64,000 nucleotides of DNA from Chloranthus sessilifolius (GCA_021018995.1 CM037598.1:44384685-44448684), one strand, 5' to 3'; numbered from the stretch's first letter, positions 19,261 through 31,300 are shown. The notes: a model not told the origin generated them from the letters alone. Translations and numbers: made by a program.

Positions 19261-21893
19261 ATACACAGGTTCACTGCCATGTCGACTCGATCCACAGTTT
19301 CTTATTTTCGAAGTTCAAATTCAAGTTTAGATGCCAGATTTAGATTCAAATTTGGAAGTCATGTTTAAAATTCAAGTTCATATTCACAGCTTATTTTCAA
19401 GTTCAATCAAGTGGTGTCAAATGTCAAGCCCCTGAGCGACGTTAACAGGGTCACTTGAACCAAATAATCAAGCCCCTGATCTAAGTTAACAGGGTCACTC
19501 GAATCGGATCACACAATCACAGGGACACAAGCAAGAGCATGAGTCATATAGCATATACAAGATCAAGCAAACTAAAACTTATTGGATTGAGCATTATAAT
19601 ATCTTGGAGACAAATATGTGAGTTGATAGTAATGCCATAAATCATATATGAAATTCTAGACATGTGTCAAGGACATGCAATAACGTATTAAAATTCTAGT
19701 ATAAAATATGCAGATCATGTACAAAAATCCCAGGTTTATACTTTTCAAAACATGACAATGTTCATGCTTAGCAATTCTAGAAAATATCAGTGTATTCTAC
19801 TTGCATCAATAGCATGAATTTAAGGAAAACAAGGATTTGGCGAGATGTTCTTTCCTACACTTATTTTCAAAACTAATGTTAAACATACCAAATTAAATAT
19901 TTAAAAGTCAATTTAAATATCCAAAACTCAGGTTTCACATTCAATTATACCATAGGATCTAAGTATCGAAGATCAAACGCAATTTAGTAGTAAACTTTCC
20001 CTACCTCGGTTGCGAAATTAGGCAAAGTGCGGCAAAACGGTGTAAAAATCCTCACGGATGTTTCCCAAACCTTAACCTATATTACAAGGCATTTGTATAC
20101 TCACATGTTAGTGACTAAATATTACACATGTCGAAGCTCCTAACGTTTTCTCCAAACTAGGGCAAAAATGATGATTTCACGTTAACTTTGGATCATGTGA
20201 AATTTGTCCCTACTTGTCACTAAATTTTTGACCTTTTAAATATTATATTCATTAATTTAATTTGTTAATTTATGAAATTTATAGGGCTCATTGTCCCCTT
20301 TCCAACGCATCAAGAATCGTGCCAATCGGAGTTCGGGGTCAAAAGTTATGACCGAAATACCGAACAGGGTCAAAGCACAGCCCACATTCAAAAGCATACC
20401 CAAGGTTGCCCAGGGTTGCCACGGCAAGCCCATCAAGTTACTCCTTGCCGCGGCATGCTTGATGTTGCCACGACAAGCTTGATGATTCTTGGCTTCCTGC
20501 ATGACATCCTCTCTGGCTTTGGTTCTTAGTTGTTTTGAGCTTGCTACTCTGTGTATCCATGCCATTTCACACTATTTTAAAGTTACAATTTTACTTATTA
20601 GTTAATTTAGAGCCTTAGTTGTGTATGCTAGATTTCGAAGCGTTCGAAATCAAAAATTTTGACTCCAAACTCTTACCTACAACAGATTTCTTGGAGTTTC
20701 GATCTGATCTCTAAAAATTGACATTAATCTCCTAAAATCTATTGTAAACGAATTACCCTAATACATGACTTGAGTTTATGGAATACCTCTTGGTAGATTC
20801 TTGGTTGCGATAACGTTGAATTTTCTCGCAAGGGTTGCACGTTCTGAGGTGCAAGGGTGATGTTTAGCGTTGCTCTCCGATCACAGAGGCTAGAGAGTTT
20901 AGATGTCTCTGCAATTCTTCATTGTCATTTCATAGGATCCCTCACGAGATTCAAACATCTTGATGTGTCGAGACGGTTGCTTGGAAAGATGAATGGTGGT
21001 TTGGTTTATGCAGAACAGCTCATGTAGCGCAGAAAAATGGGGTTCTATAATTTTCTCTCAGCGTGAAGGATTAGGAAGGCTGGGTTTTCTTTTGCTAGGG
21101 GGTTCGGTTGCTACAAAGCTTAATGTGTGAAGAAGGAAAGTGGTAGGATAGCCTTTATCTCCATTTGCACTTGACGTGCATGGCTTAAGAGTGACTCACC
21201 ATTACGTGGAGTCATTTGGCGTCAATCAAGTTATAAGCCTTATAAGGCTTAGTTTGAGTGTAACTCTATTACACTAATTGTAAGTGTATGGGATGGTACA
21301 AATATCAAGTCTAGTTTCTAAAACACTATTATAGGAATATGACTGGTGTAACACTCAAGTGTATAATTAATACACGATATATGAGTGTATAGGGGACCTG
21401 ATGTATTTTATTTAATTGTACTAAGCCACAAAGGGCCTCACAATTTAATAGTCATCATTACTAAAATCAAAACATCTCTTTGTGTCCATGATAGACACAA
21501 TTCCGATCCCATCCGAGTCCGTACCCGGTATGACTAGGTAAAATTTTATCATCTATTTAAGGGATTTTTTTCCTCAAAAATAAATAAGATAACTTAATAA
21601 TAATTAATTTCGTCCATGCGTTATTACAACAGCACCCGAAAGGTGTGCTCGGAATTGGTCCGATCCCGGGGTTCGAGTTGTGTGCCAAACGCACTCATCA
21701 CGAGGTTCAGTCTCGATTCAGTGTTAGAGTCAGAGCTTGGTCCTCAAAATTCGGGTATTGGGTGCGTTCACCCAATCAAAGTAGATGGCCTAGAGGTCCC
21801 GTCCTAGTCATCAACAATTTTGACCAACGTCTAATCGGTCATGGCAGTCGTAACCTCGTGAAGGTCAACGATTCAACACTATAAAAAAATTAC
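19261..21893 (-). mobile_element. Block G: LTR-like sequence of an unassigned gypsy element
   Basis: About 2.6 kb unlike its neighbours. On the minus strand it starts TGTAATTTTTTTATAGTG at 21893, exactly where B2 gag breaks off, so 21893 looks like an LTR terminus. The other end is not clear; no 5-bp duplication was found. Phrases such as 'caatcggagttcggggtcaa' and 'caagcccctga...gttaacagggtcac' (twice, 19421 and 19468) are of a kind I associate with Tekay-type LTRs, a memory-based guess. There is no coding region that I can support; open frames at 20257-20565 and 21616-21884 have no recognisable product. Confidence 0.45.
20405..20485 (-). promoter_or_regulatory. Palindromes in block G (TTGCCGCGGCA type)
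   Basis: 'ggttgccacggcaagcc', 'ccttgccgcggcatgctt' and 'gttgccacgacaagctt' are three versions of TTGCCRCGGCAA in 70 bases, the middle one an exact TGCCGCGGCA palindrome. This is the same kind of feature as in the other LTRs, with a different sequence. Confidence 0.55.
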
Positions 21894-24145
21894 AGTATTG
21901 TCACATGTCCCTGTAGTAGGACTTGAAATGTGCAGTGGGATTGTCGGTGCCTTTGTATTTATCAGAGATTGGCACTTTTAATTTTGGGGGCAAAGGGACC
22001 TCTGTGAATAGGCATAAGGCAGAAAAGTTCCTAGCATGAATTTTAGCTCCACCCATCTTCATCAGCTATTTTTGGATCTTATCCATTTGTTCCTTTAATA
22101 GCTCTAACTCCCTGGATGGTTGGGCTAACCCCTCAACAGGCTGCCTCCATTCACTTTGGGTTGTTGGTGGGTTGGTGAATATGGGTGGTGGGGGGTTGAA
22201 CATGGTGACTGCCCTTGCATAGGCCCCACTATTCCTGATTTCATCTTCCTCATACTGGGGTTCCACATATGGCGGAGGGAGGGTGAGGTTACCCTATTCA
22301 TTCTAAGTGGGCTGGATGGGTGCCAGGTGGGACAATTGTATATGGGAGAGGCTTTGATGAATGACTTGTGGGGTGATGGGATCAGTGAGCTGTGGATTTT
22401 GGGTCAATGCCTGATGAGGCCAATGGGTTTGAGAGGTAGGAGTGTCGGTGAATTGGGGGTGGTTGATGGTGTGGGATGGATTCCCATACTGGATTGGGTG
22501 TGAGATATCTGAAAAAATGGGGCCCATGCCAGGTTGGGAGATTGGGTGAGATGGGTTTGTTATTTATAGTGGAATGAGGGCCTATTGGGTATAGGTGAAG
22601 GTGGGATATTGGGGGAATGATGGAGGATTTGAAAATGGGGCTCTCGGGTGTGGGCCTTGATGGGCTTGGGTGTAGGGCGTTGGGCTTTGATGGGCTTGGG
22701 CCTGGAGTATTGGGCCTTGATGGGCTTGAGATATTGAGCCTTGATGGATTTGGGCCTGGGCTATCGGGCTTTGATGGGCTTGTGGTGTTGGGCCATGATG
22801 GGGCTTGGGGTATTGGGCCTTGGTGGGCTTGAAATATTGGGCCTTGATGGGCTTGGGCCTGAGCCATTATACCTTGATTGCTTGGGCCTTGGCCATTGGA
22901 CCTTGATGGGCTTGAGGTATTGGACTTTGATGGGCTTGGACATGGGCCATTGGGCCTTGATGGGCTTGGGTATAGGGTATTGGGCCTTGATGGGCTTGGG
23001 GTTGGGCAATTAGGCCTTGATGGGCTTGGTTATAGGGAATTGGGCCTTGAGGCCCGCTCGGATGACCCCATGGTTGATGGGAGGGGCCTTGTGTGGTGTG
23101 GATTATAGGAGGTTGATTGGGGTTTTGAGGGAATGGGGTGTGGAGATTTTGAATGGTTTCTTGGGATGGGGTTGGAGATGTGTGGGATGGATGTGGGAGG
23201 GTTTGAGAGGCCTTCCATGCGGTGTAGTATTTGACCATCTCTTCCATCATGGCCTTTGGATTGGTTATGGGGGTAAATGGGGATGGCCCTTCCACAGTAT
23301 AGGGAGATGTGGGTATGACCTTGGTAAAAGGGTGAGGAAAATTGTGCATGACCTGGGTAAAACTGGGCATGACCTGGGTGGATGGGGAGATATGTTGTGG
23401 ATTTGGAAAATTGGGCATGGTATGGGTGGATGTGGAAATAACGGGTGTATTTTGGATATATTAATGGGGAAAATGGGGTGTATTTGGAGAGGGTGTGGAA
23501 GGGAAATTGGGTATGGATTGGGTGAATGTGGGAAAAGTGGGCATGGGAGATGAGGAAAGTTGCGGTGTATGATGGGCTAATGTGGAGGGAAGATTGGATG
23601 TATGTGAATTGGATATGGGAGAAAAATGAAGTGCTTGTTGCATTGATGTTGATAGGGAAAGTTGGATGTGGATTAGGTAAATGATGGTGTTGGATTTTGG
23701 ATGGTATGGAAAAATGGGGTATGGTTTGGGAAAATGATGGGGAATGTGGTTTTGGATTTTTGGAAAATATGGGAAATTTAGGCATGTTAGATGTGGAAGA
23801 GAAGTGGGATAAATCTTGGGTGGTGGAGGAAGAATGGAGTGAAAAATGTGGTGGGTTTTGAGTTGATATGGGAGAGAGAGGAGGTGAATTTTGGTTTGAG
23901 GTGGAGGGGAAGAGGGGTGCACTGAAGGGTCCGGTGACGGTAAATGGGGGTTGGGTGAACGGAATGGGGATTTCCTCCATCGGGGAAAGATTTGGGGAAT
24001 GTGGCAGGGATGAATCAGGATCGGCATAGGCTGGATTAACTGCTCATGACATGGCTGATTGGCGGGTTGGGTACAGATGCCTCGGGTAGGGCCCGTAAAG
24101 TTTTCTTCTCCCCCTACGGGATGACGGAGGGTATGGCAATGCCAT
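21894..24145 (-). pseudogene. B2 gag, truncated
   Basis: The minus-strand reading starts at 24145 with MALPYPPSSRRGRRKLYG. It then has 'TVTGPFSAPLFPSTS' (as B1 'TITGPFGAPIFSS'), a Pro/Ser/His-rich stretch, 'MMEEMVKYYTAWKASQ' (B1: 'MMDEMVWAYTSWKAS') and a long QAHQGPI-type repeat (23060-22640). The conserved 'LKEQMDKIQK' follows near 22070. It stops at the capsid core, in the stretch homologous to B1 'HLKSYCGDMCQYG'. The reading shifts frame several times; long minus frames at 23030-23980, 23461-24159 and 22382-23418 are partial views of it. Plus-strand frames here are shadows. Confidence 0.82.
22640..23060 (-). repeat. QAHQGP-coding tandem repeat in B2 gag
   Basis: About a dozen degenerate ~33-bp units read 'ttgatgggcttgggtatagg' and variants on the plus strand. 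On the minus strand they code QAHQGPIP/QAHQGPMA peptides. The unit matches the shorter B1 repeat at 13905-14150. Confidence 0.8.
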
Positions 24146-24206
24146 GGTGCCAGCACCACAAGTTCTCTTTTTTGGTAATTTTGATTTTTCTTGCTTTTTG
24201 GTTTTG

Positions 24207-24211
24207 ATATA
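24207..24211. repeat. Target-site duplication ATATA, left copy (A3)
   Basis: ATATA precedes the LTR end; the same follows at 36326-36330. Confidence 0.92.
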
Positions 24212-25215
24212 TGTTGTCACTCCAAGTGTGCCATATTTGTGTGCATTATGAATCAAAAATTAAAGAATTAAAGAATGCTAGGTTATATGGATGTTAACTT
24301 ATGAAAGGGATATCAGCACATTGGGGCTAACACTGGCCTGCAAGATCAGGGCCAATTGTAGCAAGTTTTAAAAGTAAGTATTTCAAGATCGTCCACAGAG
24401 AAGTTTGTCTAAACTGAGAGATAAACCTCCAGATCTGTGTTACCAGATCTGGCTCTATAATTATCTAAACAAAGAATAGATAAAAGAGAGTATTGGATTG
24501 TGTCACATTTAACTATAAGCAAATAAAGAAATGAACTAACTACATGATCCAGATCCGAGTTGGGGAGATGTTTAAAATAAGACAAATGCAGAAATAATAG
24601 CTTCATGTACTTTAGCCTCTGAATTTTAATGGAGAATCTGTAGTTCAACAGAGCAGATTCAATTTTCATCCGCTACCAAAGATGTATGTAAGAGAAATAA
24701 ATCGAATTAAGGAATAGGTTTAGACTTATGGTCGTGATCATCCACTTAAATGGTCACAGATCCGCTGCCTAGTATGGCCTATTCTTTAGTTCGTAACATG
24801 AACATCATCAGAATGCTTTGCTAGAATTAGGTTACCAACGCTAATTCGCACGGGTGATGAATTAAGGGAAGTTGCATGCGGATGAGTGAATCTAAAGAAG
24901 TCTAATGCACTAAGGTGAACATTCCCTCGACATGACACCGATGGAGAAGACACAAATTACAGCAACCTTTTAAAATCCAAAATTACAATTACAGAGCACG
25001 GCTTCTTAGAGAGCCCTCAGACTTACAGTCTGAGCTTCTCAGAGAGCCCTCAGACTTACAGTCTTGAATCCGAACTTGGAAGTACAAATCACTCACAATG
25101 GCTCTCAAAGGTAAACTACAAGAAGAGAATACAGGGTTCAGAGCTATCCGACCGAATGAGGGAAACAGAGATGAAAACTCTAAAACTGGATACCCAATTT
25201 GGGGCGAATGGCTTC

Positions 25216-25223
25216 TATTTATA
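25216..25223 (-). promoter_or_regulatory. TATA box, A3 3' LTR
   Basis: TATAAATA on the minus strand in 'gtataaatagaagcc'; the same at 35526-35533 in the 5' LTR. Confidence 0.7.
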
Positions 25224-25584
25224 CTTTTCCTCCATCTTGCGCATGATGGATTGACCAATCAGAATGCTTTAGATCCTGGATTGCCCAATGAGGGTTGAGC
25301 ATGGGGATCCGGATCTGTTTTGGCCAATGGAAATGCTACGATCCGTTCGCCAATTAGGTGCCGAAGCATCAATTACATTATGGGTTTGAAATTTGCTTGA
25401 GCTTCCGGAAGTTCCCGCCAGTAATTTAACTTTGGGCGCCACATGGGTTGGAATATGCCTTCGATCTTGATTGGAACCTTTCGGAATGTTCTGGTCTTTT
25501 GATTGCATTGGCGTGCAAAGTTTCCTAAAATACCCTTGGACGAAACAAATCCCGAATGCCATTTCGCAGAGTTGGGCCTTTTCA

Positions 25585-25805
25585 AAGTTCAATGACTTCA
25601 AGCTCTGCTCGCAAAGTTCAATCTTCTTTTCGAGGAGTGTTTTCTTCTTTTCGCAAAGTTCAAGGTTCTTTCGAATAGTAGAAGTTCTTTAATTGAACTC
25701 TAGGCTCCCATTCTTCTTTGCGAATAGTAGAAGTTCTTTGCGAATTGAACTCTAGGCTCCCATTCTTCTTTACGAATAGTAGAAGTTCTTTGCGAATAGC
25801 TCTCT
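25585..25805 (-). promoter_or_regulatory. TTCGCAAAG/CTTTGCGAA array, A3 3' LTR
   Basis: Half-sites 'ttcgcaaagttcaa' in one direction and 'gttctttgcgaat' in the other recur about ten times. Part of the array is a tandem repeat of ~57 bp containing 'ctctaggctcccattcttct', in 2-3 copies. One copy here has lost a few bases ('gttctttaattgaac'), as compared with the 5' LTR. It lies 350-600 bases upstream of the TATA box. Confidence 0.72.
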
Positions 25806-26045
25806 CTCTTGCTTCAGGTCTTTGTCTGCTCTTTTAGACCCTCTTTAGCCATTGCTGAGGTGGCATCTTCACTCCTTTAAACTGGACATGAGCTCGACTT
25901 TTTATCTTTTGGGATGCTTTTCGGATTTGGACACATGTCTGATTGGTTAGTCAGAAATGCACACTAAAGCACTTATTTAGTCTTCTCAAGGGTCTTTCAA
26001 GGCTCATGTTTAGGGGTGAAAAATGGTATTTTTCACTACTTAACA

Positions 26046-28140
26046 CGCCCCCAAACCTAAGCTTTGCTAGTCCCTGAGCAAAGAAACGTAAAAGCAAAAT
26101 AAAGAGCCACTTTTGTAGGAAGCACAGGTGCATTTAGCATATGCAACAAGCCTTTTAAACCCCTAGGTGATCCCTAGAGGAGGAGTGAAGTCTCCCGAGG
26201 TTCTTCATGAAGGTACCCACAAACTTCTCCATGGGACAAGCTTGGCATTAGTGCACCGTCATCCCATGAGCAATCAAAGATCAAAATTAGTTACTCTTGA
26301 ATCAATGTTTAAACAGAAATTTAGGTTTATTGTTTGCAAGGGGATTTCAACATTTATAAACCTTATGAATGTTTCACTCTTTCCAATCTGTGACCAGCCA
26401 TAGAAATCATGCAAATGTGTCAGTAGTAGTTCATCATTTGAATAAAAATTAGGTTATAAGTCATACTTAATGTGCTCAAGTTCCAACCCAAACACTTACT
26501 GTGGTGTACTCTCATCAAGATTTTTGTTGAAGGGTTCATTTTCACTCAAGCTCAAGAGCTTACATCTCCCAAATGGATTTGTAAGCATGAGCATAGGCAT
26601 GATTCTCGTGTCTTGGCATCCTTGACATCTCCTCACCATAGATTGGGAAACCGCTTATCTCCACATGACAGTTCACTCAACTTTGGATCACAAGGACTTT
26701 TAGGTGGGTTTGTTGTATGACTCGGTGAGGTTTGAGGATAGGAAGGTTGAGCAGTGTTTGGATTTTTGAGAAGTCAGAATTGAAGGAGGTGGTTCATGAC
26801 TCCACCTTCTTGAGTTTAGCTTCTTTTGAGATTCTCGTGTTCAAAGTACTCAGTTCTTCTTCCTTTGATCTTGAATTTTCAACATAAAGTTCCCCTTTTT
26901 GCCCTTTTTTGCTTGCTTCTTTTCACATTGTTTTTCTTTTACTTTTCTCATACCATACGCCCATTTTTTTGAGGTATTTCTTCTTCATTTATTTTGATAT
27001 TTGCCCAAATGTTCTATCTTTACTTCTTTCTCCTTTAACTCCTGAATTCTCAAGGTGAGGGAAGGTCGAATTGGTTCCATTGGTTCAAAAAAGAAAATGG
27101 GTGTTTTGATGAAGCATTGTAGGATTTATAGCTCAATTGGGGTACAAACAAGGCGGATCTTTCTTGGTTGGTTCTGTTAGCTCAAGCTATCCAAAGAAGG
27201 CCTTGATCTTTTCCTCGGTTTCATGAATGTTGTTGCTTGTTTTGATTTGGAGTTTCCTAATTTCTAGTGGATCTAATGCCTCGTGACCACCTTTGAATCG
27301 TAAAAGGGTTGCCTTAGTCACTCTTCAACAGAGATGTAAATCATATAGGCTCAATTCTCACCGGTTATGGTTTTTCCTTGAGCTTTTAAGTATATCTTTA
27401 CCTTTTTCTCTTCCCCGTGGACTTGCTATGTGCTAATACAAGTGTATTTTCCGTGTTAACATCATGGAAATGTGGAATATTGTAGGGTTTAGAATGTCTA
27501 AATTCTTGCAAAGAAAATTTTAAAATTTCCACATTGTCATGATTCTTAAGTAAATTGATTCATTTCGATTACTTTGGTGATTGTGATGCCCTTATGCTAA
27601 TTATCCCATGGGGACACTGCTTGCCATACCCAAGAACCTAAGATGAACATTGTCCTCAATGTTCTAGACAAGGAGAGACTAGGGGCAGTAGGGTAAAAGA
27701 AGAAAGAAAACTAAGAATGTAAAAATCTAAACTATATGCAGCAGAAAATAAAAATGTAAAACTGAAGATATGAGCAAGGAAATGGAAAACATGATATACA
27801 AATGCAAGAAAAATCAACAAAACAATGCTAGAACTGCTAAATAAAATCTAACAAATAGAAGGATTACTATGCAAATGAAAGGAAACTAATGCTAATAACA
27901 GAGAAACAGCCCGGGCTCAACAAGAGCCCTTATTTACTACTGCTGAAAATAATGAGAAACAACTCAGAGATTTTCTATTTGTGTTTTCAGCTTCTTTTAT
28001 TTTGTATTTGGTTTTGTAAAAAAAAAAAAAAAAAAAAAAAATCAGCAGGCCTAAAAGATAGCAGAAATTATAATCAAAACAAACATTAAACACAGCAGAA
28101 CTGCTGGTTCTCAAGAATTTAAAAATAGAAAATGAATGCA
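26046..28140 (-). other. A3 polypurine tract and 3' noncoding region
   Basis: 'cgcccccaaacctaag' at 26046-26061 is the polypurine tract (GGTTTGGGGGCG on the minus strand). The next 2 kb has no supported ORF. It shares blocks with A2, e.g. 'ccttttaaacccctaggtga', and holds a homopolymer of ~23 A at 28018-28040. Near 27600-27660 the minus strand reads 'attgaggacaatgttcatc', a phrase I associate with Athila 3' regions (from memory). Confidence 0.7.
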
Positions 28141-28340
28141 AAGGAGAAGGGGATGCAAACTCAAGCAGATCTGCTCCAGCTTTGGTCCAGATGCTCCTTG
28201 TTGGACGGCTGCTCCAGATCTGTAAACATCCAAAAACGCGATCTAGGGGTTTCCTCTGTTTGGGTTTCTTTGCTTTGAACAGATCGCGCAGCTGGGCTCT
28301 ACCCTTTTGATTTCTGACAAGAGAAAAAGCGCAGAAGATT
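28141..28340 (-). pseudogene. Remnant of an A3 3' ORF (post-pol), N-terminal end only
   Basis: On the minus strand a short reading 'QKSKG' - stop - 'SPAARSVQSKETQTEETPRS' follows a leader with 'aaaaccctagctcaccctc'. The Lys/Arg/Ser/Thr-rich start resembles the starts of the post-pol ORFs of C (PKTRLSSKKATSK) and E3 (APKSAPKKRGKD). No domain follows; the sequence runs into the 3' noncoding region, so most of the ORF is deleted. The call depends on position and composition only. Confidence 0.45.
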
Positions 28341-28479
28341 AGAATAGATGGTGGTTATTCGTGTGGAGCTCGTGAGAGAAGAGGGTGAGCTAGGGTTTTG
28401 AAAAGGGGTTTTGCTTGGGAGAGTGTTTGCAAATATCCAGTGACTTTCAAAATGACCTAATATACTAACAAGTAAAATC

Positions 28480-28790
28480 GCAAAGCACCCTTAAGTGTTC
28501 GAAAAGTTCCAAAAGAGTTCTTTTCTCTATTTCGAATAGCAAAAGTGTCTTTCGAAAGGTAAAAAATCTTGAGAAAGTGTAGTTAGAAGAAAGCTTCTGA
28601 TGTCTATTCAAATGGATTTGGCTCCGAAAGATCTTTTCGCAAAGGACTTCTCCCAGTTTGCTATTCGAAAGGAAATTTTAACTATTCAATGTAACATGGT
28701 TCTTTTCGAGTAGTTCATTACAGCCTCGGTAATCAGCCTAATAGAACTTTGAACTTTTCAACAAGTACTTTTTACTTTGCGATTTGAACT
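28480..28790 (-). promoter_or_regulatory. Post-pol array of TTCGAAAAG/TTCGCAAAG sites in A3
   Basis: Within 300 bases: 'gttcgaaaagttcc', 'atttcgaatagc', 'ctttcgaaagg', 'cttttcgcaaagg', 'gctattcgaaagg', 'gttcttttcgagtag' and 'actttgcgatttgaac'. These are the same half-sites as in the A3 LTR, in both directions, located between the integrase stop (28899) and the remnant 3' ORF. The layout equals that in C (46305-46960). Confidence 0.62.
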
Positions 28791-28898
28791 TTGAAGTGTA
28801 TTTACACTATGCGCATAAGAAAAATAGAGAAAGGCAAAATCAGAAAAACAATGTTGTACAAACATATAATACACTTTTCTACCATCGATTTTGGAGAT

Positions 28899-29990
28899 TC
28901 ATGATGATAGGTGGGAAGGGCTCTGGGTGTTTTCAATGCATGGTTTGAGCCGACCATTTACCTTGAGTATTCTTCCATCCTTGGGATCTCTGAAATATCC
29001 ATACTCCCGAGGGGAGGCCTTGATGATGTGTATGGCCCTTCCCATCCGGATCTCAATTTGCCAGAAAGAATTTAAGTTTAGAGTTGAATAACCATACCTT
29101 GGACCCCTGGTATGAACTCTCTTCTCATGAGGCTCCTATCATGGAATGATTTAACCTTTTCTTTGTACAACTGGAGCTAGTGTAGGCATCCATCCTCGCC
29201 TTCTTCCGCTCAGTTGAGTTGAAGCTTCCTGTGGTTACTAGCAACAGTTAGATCCATATTAAAAGTTTTGATTGCCCACAAGGCCTTATATTCTAATTCT
29301 CTTTGGTAGATGGCATGCCTTGCCATAAACCCCGAAGGGACATCCCTATAGGAGTCTTGTAGGCTTCAGATGCCCACAAAGCATCATTAAGCTTAAAGGA
29401 CCCTTTCGTCCTTCTTCACGCTTTTTTCCAAAATGTGTTTGATCTCTCTATTTGAAATCTCCACCGCCCAGGTTTGTGGATGATAGGAGTGGCTACCTCG
29501 TGAGTGACAGTACTTTTTAATAGAGAGTCAAATGCTTTGCAGTAAAGTGGCTTCCCCATCACTAATGATGGCTCTGGGAATCCAACTGGAAAAATGTGGT
29601 CTTTGAGGAATCTTAAAACCACTTTGTGATCATTGGATTTGGTAGCTATGGCCTCAATCCACTTGGAGACATAATCCACTACCAAGATGAAATTGTTTCC
29701 ATTAGAAGGGAAAGGGCCCATAAAATCTATGCCCCAAACATCAAACAACTCAACTACCGTGATTGGTCATAGGGCATTGAGTTTCTTTTCAAATCTTGCC
29801 CGCTTTTTGGCTGCAAGATTTACCTTGTAAGGCATCTTTAAAGATTGTGGGCCAATAGAAACCACACCGCAGAATTTTTGCATTGTTTTATTGCCACCAA
29901 ATGGCCTCCACAGCTGCTCATGACACATTGACAATATGCCAGGAATTCATGGTCCGGACACACTTTCGATCACTTGGTCGCACATTTCTT
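28899..29990 (-). pseudogene. A3 integrase
   Basis: The core at 29748 reads '[16 protein letters not shown]' with the first catalytic aspartate, then '[15 protein letters not shown]'. The second acidic region is damaged ('[13 protein letters not shown]' where ISDGGxxFC is expected) and the third is in 'WRFQIERSN'. The reading ends with 'DPKDGRILKVNGRLKPC' and a stop at 28899-28901; E3 ends alike with '[18 protein letters not shown]'. Several frameshifts separate core and C-terminal parts. Beyond 29800 the zinc-finger part is too damaged to read with confidence. Confidence 0.85.
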
Positions 29991-31300
29991 GAATATATAA
30001 GGATCTTCCCAAATGAAATGTTTAACTTGTGAGAAGAAAAGATCTTTATCCATTCTATTCCAATGTTGAGGAATCTGTCCAATAGCCAAGAAGTTGACTA
30101 TGTTTGCAAACCAAGGACTGTGAGTATTGATGGCAAAAAGTTGCTCATCAGGAAATGATTCATTAATGGGTAAGCTATCATCCTCGGTATTGAGAATTCG
30201 GATAAGTGATCACCACATTCTCCACTCCTTTCTTATCCTTAATCAGTAGATCAAACTCCTGTAATAGGAGGATCCACCGATTAATCTGGCTTGGTATCCT
30301 TCTTAGATGTAAGGTACTTTAGGGCGAGTGGTCAAGAACACCACAATTTGTGAACCTAAAACATAAGGCCCGAATTTTTCCAATGCAAACACAATGGCCG
30401 CAGCTTCTTTTTCAGCTTGTTGTGTAGTTGAGCTGGGCATCTATCATGGATCTCGCATAAGCTATGACATGGGAAGCTTATCCTTTCTCGCCTAGGACAG
30501 CTCCTAGGGCATAGTCTCGATGCATCACACATCACCAAAGGGCAACCGAATAGTCGGGGACTCAAGATGGGAGCCTGAAATCGACATTTCTTAAGGACCT
30601 CAAAGGTCATGCATTCATTAGTAAACACAAAAGGAACATCTTGACACAAAAATGATGAGTGGCTTGGAAATTTTATCGAAATCTTTGATGAACCTCCTAT
30701 AAAATCCTGCATGCCCTAAGAAACTTGATTTGCTTAATGAGTTGGAGGAGGCAAATGTGCAATTAGATCAATTTTGCTTGGTCCACCTCTATGCCTTTAT
30801 GGGAGACCACATGTCCTAGGACAATGCCTTGGTGACCATAAAATGACTCTTTTCCCAAACTTAGAACCAAATTGGTTTCTTCACATCTTTGCAACACCAA
30901 CTTGAGGTGGTGTAAGCATTGGGAAAAGTGCTCCATAAATTGAAAAGTCATCCATGAAGATCTACATGAATTGATCAATCATGTCTAAAAGATGGCATAC
31001 ATGCATCTTTGAAAAGTAGCAGGGGCATTGCAAAGACCAAAGGGCATCCTCCTATAGGCAAAAGTGCCAAAGGCGGTGAAGGTGGTCTTTTCTTGGTCCT
31101 GGGTACACAGGATCCGGTTGTAACGAGTACCCATCAAGGAAGCGAGTAAGCTTTGCTGCAAGCTTATCAAGGATTTGGTCAATGAAGGGGGGGAAATGGT
31201 CTTTCCTTGTCATGGTATTTAATTTTCAGTAGTCTATGCGGACCCTCCATCCATTTGTTTGTCTAGTGGACATAAGTTTACAGATTCAAAGCTACAATCA
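29991..31300 (-). pseudogene. A3 reverse transcriptase and RNase H
   Basis: Minus-strand landmarks: '[20 protein letters not shown]'-type stretch at about 31090-31000, the polymerase box 'FMDDFSI' near 30955 (stop just before it), 'LGHVVSHKGIEVDQAKLI' at 30820-30763, then 'LCQDVPFVFTNECM' (30640) and 'MCDAS' (30530), which carries the first RNase H aspartate. The fingers lie at 31300-31180 ('[14 protein letters not shown]'). Frameshifts separate all these pieces. FMDDFS instead of YVDD is shared with E3 and fits the Athila lineage. Confidence 0.87.

Larger units (their letters stand above)
24212..26045 (-). repeat. A3 3' LTR (1,834 bp)
   Basis: On the minus strand it starts TGTTAAGTAGTGAAAAATACC at 26045 and ends GGAGTGACAACA at 24212. 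The partner at 34567-36325 is the same over its length. It contains a TATA box (25216-25223) and the TTCGCAAAG/CTTTGCGAA array with tandem ~57-bp units. Confidence 0.95.

Noticed and set aside
22156..23553. Gly/Leu/Trp-rich plus-strand open frames over B2
   Set aside because: Antisense shadows of the Pro/Gln-rich gag repeat; no conserved start or domain.
27889..28141. Small ORFs around the poly-A run in A3
   Set aside because: Poly-Lys or poly-Phe translations of a homopolymer in noncoding sequence.
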